Positions 34,881 to 43,060 of a stretch of DNA of 64,000 bases are shown here, in pieces. Location: positions 1 through 64,000 of the forward strand of contig CAJUFY010000005.1 in assembly GCA_910586245.1 (NCBI GenBank), given 5' to 3'. Both the position numbers and the translations under genes were made by a program. The notes under the pieces are model-generated. The model was not told the origin of the DNA. It ran no database searches and saw only the letters and a program-made list of their open reading frames with translations. This stretch comes from an uncultured Christensenella sp. (GTDB lineage Bacteria > Bacillota > Clostridia > Christensenellales > Borkfalkiaceae). The number at the start of each line of letters is the position of its first letter. Position 1 is the first letter of the stretch.

Positions 34881-35732
34881 ATGTACGATTGCGCAATCAT
34901 CGGCGCGGGCGCGGCGGGCGTTTCCGCGGCGCTCACGTTAAAAGCTTTGCATAAAAATTTTATCTGGTTCGGCGCGGGCGGTCTGTCCGCCAAAATACGC
35001 AACGCCGAACGGATCGATAATTTCCCCGGACTTCCCGCCGTGAGCGGGGCAAAAATGGCGGAAATCTTTTCTGCGCAGACTGCGGCGGCGGGAATCGAAA
35101 TTTCGAAGAAGCGCGTGACGGGCATCTATCCCGCGGGCGAAGCGTTCGAAATTCTGTGCGATACCGAGGTGTTTACCGCGCGCACGGTCATTCTTGCGAC
35201 GGGCGTAGAGGCGGTAAAGCCGATCGCGGGTGAGCTCGACTTTTTGGGCAGAGGCGTGAGTTATTGCGCCACTTGCGACGGCGCGCTCTATCGCGGAAAA
35301 ACGATTGCCGTCGTCTGCACCGAAAAAGAACAGGAACACGAAATCGAATTTTTGGCGACGCTTGCCCAAAAGCTCTATTTGATTCCATTGTATAAAAATC
35401 CCGCCGTGCAGGCGAAAAACGTAGAAACGCTCTCGGGCGCGCCCCTCGGGATTGAGGGCGGTTTGCGCGCGGAAAAATTGCTGTTAAAAGACAGCGAACT
35501 TGCGGTAGACGGAATTTTTATGCTCAAAGCCGCAATGCCTTCGGCGGCGCTCGTAAACGGGTTACAGACGGAAAACGGACACGTCGTGATCAACCGCGCC
35601 TGCGAAACGAATATCAAAGGACTGTTCGCCGCGGGGGACTGCACGGGCAGACCTTACCAGTACGTAAAAGCCGCGGGCGAGGGCAACGTGGCGGCGCACG
35701 GAGTCCATTTCTATTTGGCGAAGAAGCCTTAA
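34881..35732 (+). CDS. Thioredoxin-reductase-like FAD protein
   Basis: A 284-residue flavoprotein of the low-molecular-weight thioredoxin reductase type. The FAD motif GAGAAGVSAAL is at residues 8-18; the redox disulphide is C129-A-T-C132-D; the closing FAD motif is LFAAGDCTGRPYQYVKAAGEGNVAA. The central NAD(P)H domain is reduced: where GGGNSA is expected it has AVVCTEKEQEHEIEFL, so the dinucleotide-binding glycine motif is absent. That suggests another electron donor, such as ferredoxin, as in some clostridial FFTR/TrxR relatives; this is inference. It is about 25 residues shorter than E. coli TrxB. Confidence 0.85.
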   Translation: MYDCAIIGAGAAGVSAALTLKALHKNFIWFGAGGLSAKIRNAERIDNFPGLPAVSGAKMAEIFSAQTAAAGIEISKKRVTGIYPAGEAFEILCDTEVFTARTVILATGVEAVKPIAGELDFLGRGVSYCATCDGALYRGKTIAVVCTEKEQEHEIEFLATLAQKLYLIPLYKNPAVQAKNVETLSGAPLGIEGGLRAEKLLLKDSELAVDGIFMLKAAMPSAALVNGLQTENGHVVINRACETNIKGLFAAGDCTGRPYQYVKAAGEGNVAAHGVHFYLAKKP

Positions 35733-35787
35733 ACGGCGACGAGCGGATGTAAATTTGTGAACGATTCGTGAAAACGGCGGAAAGCGA

Positions 35788-35816
35788 TTGCAGCGTTTCG
35801 GAAATTATGCTATAAT
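35788..35816 (+). promoter_or_regulatory. Promoter of the second GNAT-like gene
   Basis: TTGCAG (35788-35793), 17 nt ending TGC, TATAAT (35811-35816). Confidence 0.82.
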
Positions 35817-35863
35817 GACACGGTTGCGTGATGCGACGGTAAGTCGATACGGAAGGAGAACGG

Positions 35864-36970
35864 ATGCGCGTAATCGAACTGAAAACGAAACGGCAGCTGA
35901 AAAAATTCGTTGCTATGGCGGACAGGCTGTACCGCGGGGACGCGTTGTACGTGCCGTATATGCGGGGCGATTTATTTCAAACGCTCGTGCGGCTCGTCCG
36001 CAAAGAAAAAACGTATACCGCGCTTGCGGTGGAAGAGGACGGACGCTACGTCGCCCGCCTTTTGTTTACGGTTGCGCCGTCCAAACAGCTGAAACTCGAA
36101 CGTTGCGGCTATTTTTCGCATTTCGAATGTATCGATTCCCAGCCGTGCGCCAATCTCATTTTCGGCGAACTCAAACGGCGGCTGCGGGAGCAGGGGATCG
36201 AACAGATAGAGGGACCCTATTTCCCGTACGATCAGGATAACCGCCGCGGGATTCTGGTGCAGGGCTTTAAAGACGAACCGATGATTTTAACTTCGTACAA
36301 CCCGCCCTATTACGGAACGCTGCTCGAAAACTTCGGGTTTACCAAGGCGCACGACATCGTGTCCTATCAACTCGACTACGACAAATACGATTTCGAACGG
36401 ATCGACCGCGTGACCAAACGCGTGCTGGAACGGTACGGAATCGAGGTATCGCCCGTCGATTTCAACAATCTCGATCAGGAAATCGACGACGTGCACGAAG
36501 TGATTGCGCGGGCGACGACGGACATTATTTTTCAGGAAGCGCCCACGCGGGAGGAAATTTCGCGCATCGTAAAGAACTGGCGCAGTTTTCTCTGGCCGGA
36601 TTTCATTCACGTCGCGCGCCGGAAAGAAGACGGCAAACCCGTCGGCGTTATGATGTCCGTTCCCAACTACTTTACCGTGTTTCGCAAGATGAAAGGGAAA
36701 ATCAATCCCGTGTCCATCGTGCAGATGTTCCGTTATAAAAAGAAGATCGATTCGGTGCGCGCGATGATGCAGTACGTGATTCCCGAATATCAGAAAAAAG
36801 GCGTTATCTTTGCGCTCTATCACGAATTTTACAAGACGTGCAAACGGCGCGGGATTGTGTACATGGAGGCGGGTACGATTATGGAAAACAACGCGGACTC
36901 CCGCCGCAACGTCGAAAGTGCGAGCGGCACGCTCAATAAAATTTTCAGAATTTACGGGTTGAAAATATGA
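35864..36970 (+). CDS. GNAT-like acetyltransferase-family protein
   Basis: A 368-residue cytoplasmic protein that parallels 11896-13038 over its length: RLYRGDALYVPYMRGD, a GIEQIEGPYFPYD segment, GILVQGFKDEPMILTSYNPPYYGTLL, and a C-terminal MMQYVIPEYQKKGVIFALYHEFY block where the Gly-rich acetyl-CoA loop of GNAT folds would lie. Substrate unknown. AAGGAG precedes the ATG. The stop overlaps the start of the DUF819 gene (ATGA), so the two are translated together. Confidence 0.7.
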   Translation: MRVIELKTKRQLKKFVAMADRLYRGDALYVPYMRGDLFQTLVRLVRKEKTYTALAVEEDGRYVARLLFTVAPSKQLKLERCGYFSHFECIDSQPCANLIFGELKRRLREQGIEQIEGPYFPYDQDNRRGILVQGFKDEPMILTSYNPPYYGTLLENFGFTKAHDIVSYQLDYDKYDFERIDRVTKRVLERYGIEVSPVDFNNLDQEIDDVHEVIARATTDIIFQEAPTREEISRIVKNWRSFLWPDFIHVARRKEDGKPVGVMMSVPNYFTVFRKMKGKINPVSIVQMFRYKKKIDSVRAMMQYVIPEYQKKGVIFALYHEFYKTCKRRGIVYMEAGTIMENNADSRRNVESASGTLNKIFRIYGLKI

Positions 36971-38172
36971 ACATTGCACTTACGGTAATGGCGATCGTCG
37001 CCATTTTGGGGATTCCGTTTTTTACGGTATGGCTTACGCGAAAATTCCGCATTTTCGGCGTGATCGGCGCGATCGCGCTCTGTTACGTGATCGGTTTCGC
37101 CTTTTCCACGATCGGCTTTTCGGGATACTCTTACGACAAGAGCCTGACCGAAACGATTGCGTACGTGCTGGTGGCGCTTTCCATTCCGCTGATTCTGTTC
37201 AGCATCGATTTGCGCTCGGTCAAAAATCTGGCAAAGGGTACGATTGCGGGCTATTCGCTCTGCATACTTTCGGCAGTGATCGTTGCCGTGGGCATGTTCT
37301 TTTTGGGCGCATTATTCGTAAGCGACCCCGCAAAGCTTTCGGCAATGTGCATCGGGCTTTATACGGGCGGCACGCCCAACATGGATGCGATCGGCGTTGC
37401 GCTGAAAGCGAACAGCGGTGTGATCAGCGCCGCCAACGTTTCGGACAGCCTCGTGGGCGGTATCTACTTTCTGCTCTTGATTTCCGTCGCGCCCAAGATC
37501 TATAAAAAATTCCTCGGTTCCAAAAAGAAAGCCGCGCTTCCCGCGGAAGGCACGGAGGAAGCGGAAAAGTCGAGGGGGGGGGTAGCCGATTCCGAAGAAA
37601 AACGGGACGACTATTCCTTCGGTATTTCGATCAAAGATAAAAAAAGCGTGTTCAAACTGTTGGGTGCGTTCGGGATTGCGGTCGGCTGTCTGGGCGTGGG
37701 CGCGCTGCTCGAATTTTTAATTGAAGGCACGGTTGGCGCGAACCTGATCTATATTCTGCTCTGCGTTTCCGTCGGCGGGATCGGTTTTTCCTTTATCAGA
37801 CCGGTGCGCGAAATCAAGGGGCAGTATACGCTGGGCATGTATCTGATTCTCATGTTCTCGCTCTCCCTTTCCATGAGCATCGATTGGAGCGTATTTTTAA
37901 GCGGCATTCTGCCCACGCTCGCGTTCTTCGCGATCGCGCAGGTCACCATTATTTTGTTGCATTTGCTGCTCTGTAAAATTTTCAGAATCGACGGCGATAT
38001 CGCGATCATCACTTCCACGGCAGGGGTGTACGGACCGCCCTTTATCGCGCCCGTGGCGAAAGCCGCCGACCGCGCCGATCTGATCGCGCCCGGTGTCATC
38101 TGCGGCGCGCTCGGTCTTGCGATCGGTACGCTGCTCGGCTACGGCGTCGGAATGTTGTTGCTTTTGATTTAG
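36967..38172 (+). CDS. DUF819-family membrane protein
   Basis: A 401-residue protein with about ten transmembrane helices in two halves and a charged linker (about residues 180-220, rich in Lys and Glu). It matches the DUF819 (YjcL-like) family: TGGTPNMDAIGVAL and, in the second half, ITSTAGVYGPPFIAPVAKAADR, symmetrical loops typical of transporters with inverted repeats. Substrate unknown. A run of nine G at 37574-37582 lies in the linker. Its start overlaps the GNAT-like gene. Confidence 0.82.
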   Translation: MNIALTVMAIVAILGIPFFTVWLTRKFRIFGVIGAIALCYVIGFAFSTIGFSGYSYDKSLTETIAYVLVALSIPLILFSIDLRSVKNLAKGTIAGYSLCILSAVIVAVGMFFLGALFVSDPAKLSAMCIGLYTGGTPNMDAIGVALKANSGVISAANVSDSLVGGIYFLLLISVAPKIYKKFLGSKKKAALPAEGTEEAEKSRGGVADSEEKRDDYSFGISIKDKKSVFKLLGAFGIAVGCLGVGALLEFLIEGTVGANLIYILLCVSVGGIGFSFIRPVREIKGQYTLGMYLILMFSLSLSMSIDWSVFLSGILPTLAFFAIAQVTIILLHLLLCKIFRIDGDIAIITSTAGVYGPPFIAPVAKAADRADLIAPGVICGALGLAIGTLLGYGVGMLLLLI

Positions 38173-38211
38173 ACGGGGAATTATACGCCTGTTACGGCGA
38201 TTACGATTATG

Positions 38212-38243
38212 AAAAAGAAAGAACGCTGCGTTCTTTCTTTTTT
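38212..38243 (+). terminator. Terminator after the DUF819 gene
   Basis: 14-bp stem AAAAAGAAAGAACG/CGTTCTTTCTTTTT with a 3-nt loop, the T-run forming part of the stem and continuing after it. Confidence 0.85.
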
Positions 38244-38268
38244 CGTGAAAAAAACTTAAAATCGGGGG

Positions 38269-38297
38269 TTGCAAAATTACGGCAGATATGCTAAAAT
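38269..38297 (+). promoter_or_regulatory. Promoter of the V-type ATPase operon
   Basis: TTGCAA (38269-38274), 17 nt ending TGC, TAAAAT (38292-38297). Confidence 0.8.
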
Positions 38298-38356
38298 AAG
38301 GAAATCCGTTTTTTATAGGATCGATTGTAAAAACCGTAAGCAAAGAGGGAAAGGTT

Positions 38357-38674
38357 ATGGACGAATTACTGCAATGCATTCACGAAGCGGAACAGCGGGC
38401 TGCGGAAATCAAAGCGGAAGCTTTGGAAGAAGCGGCGCGGATTGCAGCCGAGGCGGAAAGAGACGCTTCGGAACTTTCCCGCAGACGCGCGGAAGAAAAT
38501 AAACGTTACCGCGAAGCGCAGCTGAAAGAGGCACGCGAAACGGCGGAAAAGCGCTATCGCGAAGCGGTTGCAAAGAGCGCCGCCGAAGCGAAGGCGTATG
38601 CGGACGCGCTGTTGAAAAAAGCCGATCTGTACACGGGAGAAATCGCGGGGAGGGTTTCGGGTGGCAATCGCTGA
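38357..38674 (+). CDS. V-type ATPase subunit H (peripheral stalk)
   Basis: A 105-residue, almost entirely charged alpha-helical coiled coil (Glu, Ala, Lys, Arg) of the AhaH/subunit G type, forming the peripheral stalk with subunit E. Identification rests on size, composition and position at the head of the V-ATPase operon. It overlaps subunit I by 14 nt. Confidence 0.82.
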   Translation: MDELLQCIHEAEQRAAEIKAEALEEAARIAAEAERDASELSRRRAEENKRYREAQLKEARETAEKRYREAVAKSAAEAKAYADALLKKADLYTGEIAGRVSGGNR

Positions 38675-40670
38675 AATGGAAAAACTGCATCTCGTCGCCA
38701 TGTCTTACGAGCGGGACGCGCTGTTGAACGCGCTAAAACGCACGGGCGCGGTCGAGATCAAAACGAAAGAGGAAACGGAGGATACCGCCCCGCTCGAAAC
38801 AGATTGCGAAGGGGCAGCCGCCCGCGCAGAACGCGCGGAACGCGCGCTCGCCATACTTTCCGAACGCACGGACTCTTATTTAAAAGATCATAAAATCAAA
38901 TCCGATCTGTTAAAGGACGGGTTTGCGGTGACTTGTTCGGACTTTCTATCGGTCAAAGACAGAGCGGGACAAGCCGAAGCGTTGATCGATCAAATTCTTG
39001 CGCTTGCGGAAGCGGCGCGGGAACGCGAGGGCGAGCTTGCGAAACTCCGCCGCAGTCTATGCGCCGCGGAAATCTATCGGGAACTCGACACGCCGCTCGC
39101 GCAGTTCGCGCATACCGCGCACGTGCGGGTGAAGCTCGGCACGATTCCGAAAGAAAATTTGCCCTCGTTCGAAGCGGAAGTACGGCAGTCGCTTTTGACG
39201 GAGTTCCGGATTCTGAACACGGCGGAAGAATTTGCGCTCGTGCTGTGTTGCTGGCACGAGTCGGTTGCGGAAACGGAAGAAATTTTACAGAACGCGGCGT
39301 TCGCGCCGTGCGCCGAAAGTACATCGCAAACGGGGCGGGAAGCGTACCGCTCTCTGGGAAAACGGACGCGGAACGCGCAGGAACGCCTGCGCGAAACGGA
39401 AAAGGAACTGCTTGCGCTGGGGACTGAAATTAGGCAGTTGAAACTGTATTGCGACTTTTTGGGATTCGAAGCGGAAAAGGCGGCGCTTTCCGAAAAAATG
39501 CGCGCGACCGAAACGACGTTTTTGCTCGAAGCGTACGTGCCGAAGCGCGCCGAAGCGCAGGTTGCCGCGGCAATCGGCGGCGTCACGGGCGCGGCATGGT
39601 ACGCCTTTGCACCTTGCGAAGAGGACGAAGTTCCGCCCACGCTGTACGAGAACAACGCGGTGGTGAAAAACTTCGAATCGATTACCGATATGTATTCGCC
39701 CGCGAATGCGCGCGAGTTCGATCCCAACACGATCATGGCGTTCTTTTACAGCGTGTTTCTGGGATTCATTATGGCGGATATCGGCTACGGGCTGTTCATG
39801 CTGTTGGGCGGCGGGCTGATCTGGTGGAAGAAACGCAAAGAGGACGGCACGTTCAAACGGCTGGCGGGCGTGTTTGCGATCGGCGGGATCTTCGCGCTGA
39901 TCTGGGGATTTTTGTTCAACTCCTTCTTCGGAATCGCAATGCCTTGGATCCCCACGGTGATGCCGAACGCGCAAAAGGACATGTGGTCGTTTTTGGGAAT
40001 CAAAATTCCCGCCGTGCTCGTGATCAGCCTTGAAATCGGCGTGGTGCAATTGTTTGCGGGCTATCTGTGCCGCGCGGTGCAGTGCATGCGCCGCGGCAAG
40101 TTCTGGGACGGCATGCTGGACGGCTTCGTGTGGGCGGCGTTCTCCCTCGGCGTAGGGCTCGCGATCGCGGGGCTCACGCAGGAAGCGGGATTGCCCGTGC
40201 TTGCGACGGTCGGCGGAATCACGGCGGGCGTTTCGCTCGCGATTGCCATGCTCACCGCGGGCAGAAAGGAAAAACTGCTCGGCAAGTTTACGAAGGGCTT
40301 CGGCGCGGCGTACGGTGTGATCAACTACGCTTCCGACGTACTGAGTTACGCGCGTTTATACGGACTCATGCTCTCCGGCGCGGTGATCGCGCAGATCATT
40401 TCGGGGTACGCGGTGTCGGGCATGAACGGCGGGGTCGGCTTTTTGATGAGCGGAAATATCGGGCTCATCATATTGGGCGTCGTGCTTTTGATCGTCGGGC
40501 ACGCGTTCAACCTTGCGATCGGGCTGCTCGGCGCGTACATTCACGACGCGCGTCTGCAGTACGTGGAATTTTACGGCAGATTCTTCGAAGGGGAGGGCGA
40601 ACTCTTCAAACCTCTCGGCGCTTCGCAGAAGTACGTCCGTGTCGAAAACGAAAAGCTCCCGCAGGCTTGA
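38661..40670 (+). CDS. V-type ATPase subunit I
   Basis: A 669-residue membrane stator subunit (NtpI/subunit a). The first 350 residues are soluble and helical; then seven or eight membrane helices follow, starting IMAFFYSVFLGFIMADIGYGLFMLLGGG, the hallmark of the family. The conserved ion-channel Arg region is near SDVLSYARLYGLMLSGAVIAQ. The start is GTG with GGGGAGGG upstream, inside the end of the H gene. It provides the ion half-channels next to the K ring. Confidence 0.93.
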   Translation: MAIAEMEKLHLVAMSYERDALLNALKRTGAVEIKTKEETEDTAPLETDCEGAAARAERAERALAILSERTDSYLKDHKIKSDLLKDGFAVTCSDFLSVKDRAGQAEALIDQILALAEAAREREGELAKLRRSLCAAEIYRELDTPLAQFAHTAHVRVKLGTIPKENLPSFEAEVRQSLLTEFRILNTAEEFALVLCCWHESVAETEEILQNAAFAPCAESTSQTGREAYRSLGKRTRNAQERLRETEKELLALGTEIRQLKLYCDFLGFEAEKAALSEKMRATETTFLLEAYVPKRAEAQVAAAIGGVTGAAWYAFAPCEEDEVPPTLYENNAVVKNFESITDMYSPANAREFDPNTIMAFFYSVFLGFIMADIGYGLFMLLGGGLIWWKKRKEDGTFKRLAGVFAIGGIFALIWGFLFNSFFGIAMPWIPTVMPNAQKDMWSFLGIKIPAVLVISLEIGVVQLFAGYLCRAVQCMRRGKFWDGMLDGFVWAAFSLGVGLAIAGLTQEAGLPVLATVGGITAGVSLAIAMLTAGRKEKLLGKFTKGFGAAYGVINYASDVLSYARLYGLMLSGAVIAQIISGYAVSGMNGGVGFLMSGNIGLIILGVVLLIVGHAFNLAIGLLGAYIHDARLQYVEFYGRFFEGEGELFKPLGASQKYVRVENEKLPQA

Positions 40671-40711
40671 CTGCGGTAATATAAAACGGCAAATTATTTG
40701 GAGGACATTTT

Positions 40712-41161
40712 ATGACAACAGGTTTTGCGATCGGCTTGATCGGGATTGCGCTCTGCGTGCTTTTGTGCGGCGTCGGTTCGGCAATCGGGCTCTACAAAAC
40801 GGGCAGCGCGGCGGCGGGCGTTTTGGGCGAAAATCCCAAAAAATTCGGCAAAGTGCTCGTACTCGTACTGCTCCCCGCAACGCAGGGAATTTACGGGTTC
40901 ATTATCGGCATCATCGCTTCTTCCTCGCTCGGCGCGGAGATGACGGTTGCGCAGGGCTGGGCGATGCTCGGCGCCGTGTTGCCGATGGCGCTTTCCGGTC
41001 TTGTAACCGGTATCTTTCAGGGCAAGTCCGCGGTCAACTGTATTTATGCGGTCGGCAAACAGGATTCCCTCGGCGGGAAGCTGATCATCTATCCGGCAAT
41101 GATCGAATTCTACGCGATTCTCGGGTTGATTATTTCGATCATGCTCATCGCGGTGCTTTAA
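40712..41161 (+). CDS. V-type ATPase proteolipid subunit K, Na+-type
   Basis: A 149-residue duplicated proteolipid with four helices that forms the rotor ring. The residues that bind sodium in Enterococcus hirae NtpK are all present: L54, T57 and Q58 in LLPATQGIYGF, Q103 in TGIFQGK, and E132 in AMIEFYAILG (the carboxylate). This suggests sodium translocation. A good GGAGG site precedes the ATG. Confidence 0.93.
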   Translation: MTTGFAIGLIGIALCVLLCGVGSAIGLYKTGSAAAGVLGENPKKFGKVLVLVLLPATQGIYGFIIGIIASSSLGAEMTVAQGWAMLGAVLPMALSGLVTGIFQGKSAVNCIYAVGKQDSLGGKLIIYPAMIEFYAILGLIISIMLIAVL

Positions 41162-41170
41162 CGGATTTTT

Positions 41171-41746
41171 ATGAGTAAAGAAGCTATCGTGGAGCGCATT
41201 CTTTCGGACGCGCGCGCCGAAGCGGAACGCATTGTGAAACAGGCGGAAGCACAGGCGGCGGAGCGTACGGCGGAGGCGGAAAAACGCGCGCAGGTTTCTT
41301 CGCTTGCGAACGAAATGGAAGTGCGCGCCAAAGTAAAGGATATTCTCGACGGGAAAGCGGCGTCGGCAAGACTGGATTCTTCCAAGGCGTTGCTCGCCGA
41401 AAAACGCCGCGTGATCGACGGCGTGTACGCGCTTGCGCTCGAACGTTTGCGCGGGCTCGACAGGGCGGGCGCGCTCCGTCTGGCGGACGTGTTGCTTACG
41501 CGGTACGCCGAGGAGGGGGACGAGGTTGCGTTCGCGCCCGACTACAAGTACGCCGCCGACGTGGCGAAACTCCCCGTCGTAAAGGACAAAAAGTTAAAAG
41601 TTTCTCCGACGCAGGCAAAGATCGAAGGCGGTTTCGTTCTGCGCGGAAAGGTTGCCGATAAAGATATTTCTTACGGCGCGTTGCTTGCGGCGGACAGAGA
41701 ATGCCATCAGGCGGAACTTGCCGCAAAAATTTTTAAAACGGGTTGA
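41171..41746 (+). CDS. V-type ATPase subunit E
   Basis: A 191-residue peripheral-stalk subunit: a long N-terminal charged helix (ILSDARAEAERIVKQAEAQAAERTAEAEKRA) and a C-terminal globular part with KIEGGFVLRGKVADKDISYGALLAADRE, typical of the GG-containing fold of subunit E. It follows K by 9 nt; the next start lies 2 nt after its stop. Confidence 0.9.
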   Translation: MSKEAIVERILSDARAEAERIVKQAEAQAAERTAEAEKRAQVSSLANEMEVRAKVKDILDGKAASARLDSSKALLAEKRRVIDGVYALALERLRGLDRAGALRLADVLLTRYAEEGDEVAFAPDYKYAADVAKLPVVKDKKLKVSPTQAKIEGGFVLRGKVADKDISYGALLAADRECHQAELAAKIFKTG

Positions 41747-41748
41747 TC

Positions 41749-42714
41749 ATGGCAAAAGACCTGACGTACACAAACGGCGTCGTCGCCGTAAAAGAACTTT
41801 CGCTGCTCGGCGGGAAGATCGCTAAGTTTGCCGAAGCGAGCGCGGAGGAAGCCTTTCAGGCGGTCGTTGCGAGCGGTTTCGGCAAAGGCGCGGAAGTGAG
41901 TTCCGTTGCGGGGTACGAAGCGCTGCTCGCCGCCGACGCGCGCGATACCGACGCGTTCATTCTCGAATACGCGCCGACGCGTGCGGAACGGGAATATCTG
42001 CTTTCGCCGCGCGATTTTCATAACGCAAAGGCGCTGTTCAAGGCGCGCGCCGCGGGCGTTTCCGCGGAGCCCTTGCTCGCGCCCGACGGCATTCATACGG
42101 TTTCCGAAATCGAAGAATGTATGAAAGCGGAAGATTTTTCCCCGCTCGGGGATGCGTTGAAAGGGGCGTGCGAAGAAGCGTTTGCTCTGCCCGAGGGGCA
42201 GAGAACGGGTGCGGAGATCGGTCTGATCTTCGAACGGGCGCTCTTTGCGCACTTGGCGCGGGAAACGAAGCACGGCGGACTTTTGAAGTCGTTTGCGGCA
42301 CGGCGCGCGGATATGACGAATTTGCTCACCGCGTACCGTGCGGAAGATTTTGCTTCGGCTCGGCGGGCGTTCGTCGGGGGCGGAAAACTCAAAGAAGAAG
42401 ATTTTGCGCTCTTTTTCGAAAACGCGGAAAAGGCGAAGGAAGTTTTCGCCCGTGCGGGCTACGGAACGTTTTCAGAAGCGTGCGACGAGGCGAAAGGGGC
42501 GGGCATGCCCTACACGCAGGCGGAACGCATGCTCGAAATGCTCGAAATCGACTACCTTGCAACGCACCGTTACGAGATGAAGCGCACCCAGCCCTTTTTG
42601 TATTACGTCTTCCGCCGCCGCGCGGACAACGTGAACGTGCGCATTCTGCTCGTATGCCTTGCGGCGGGCATGGACGAGCGGGAAATCAAACGGCGTTTCC
42701 GAACGCTTATTTAG
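41749..42714 (+). CDS. V-type ATPase subunit C
   Basis: A 321-residue all-helical funnel subunit (NtpC/AhaC type) linking the central shaft to the K ring. Recognisable features are the TNGVVAVKELSLL start and the C-terminal PFLYYVFRRRADNVNVRILLVCLAAGMDEREIKRRFR block. ATG at 41749 was preferred to TTG at 41743; the ribosome binding site is poor and translation is probably coupled to subunit E. Confidence 0.88.
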   Translation: MAKDLTYTNGVVAVKELSLLGGKIAKFAEASAEEAFQAVVASGFGKGAEVSSVAGYEALLAADARDTDAFILEYAPTRAEREYLLSPRDFHNAKALFKARAAGVSAEPLLAPDGIHTVSEIEECMKAEDFSPLGDALKGACEEAFALPEGQRTGAEIGLIFERALFAHLARETKHGGLLKSFAARRADMTNLLTAYRAEDFASARRAFVGGGKLKEEDFALFFENAEKAKEVFARAGYGTFSEACDEAKGAGMPYTQAERMLEMLEIDYLATHRYEMKRTQPFLYYVFRRRADNVNVRILLVCLAAGMDEREIKRRFRTLI

Positions 42715-42722
42715 GGGGAGCC

Positions 42723-43043
42723 ATGACGGGAAAAACGGCGATCGTCGGCGACGGCGACAGTATCACGGTGTTCAAGGCGGCGGGCGTTGCGGCGTTCGCG
42801 GCGGAAGACGAGTCGGCGGCAAAGGAAGTGTTGCGCAAAATCGCAAAGGATTATCAGATCATTTTTCTGACCGAAGAACTCGCCCGTCCGCTGGAATCTT
42901 TTTTAAAACGGTTTGACGAAGAACTGTACCCCGTCGTGCTTTCGATCCCTTCGGGAAAGGGCAGTACGGGGCACGGCAAGGAATTATTGAAGAGCGCGAT
43001 GGAACGCGCGCTCGGCGTGGATATTCTCTTCCACGGGAATTGA
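42723..43043 (+). CDS. V-type ATPase subunit F
   Basis: A 106-residue CheY-like central-stalk subunit. The characteristic segments are TAIVGDGDSITVFKAAGV at the N-terminus, DYQIIFLTEELA in the middle and LYPVVLSIPSGKG near the end. GGGGGAG lies 3 nt before the ATG. It sits between C and A, its usual place. Confidence 0.92.
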   Translation: MTGKTAIVGDGDSITVFKAAGVAAFAAEDESAAKEVLRKIAKDYQIIFLTEELARPLESFLKRFDEELYPVVLSIPSGKGSTGHGKELLKSAMERALGVDILFHGN

Positions 43044-43060
43044 ACGAATACGGAGTAATT

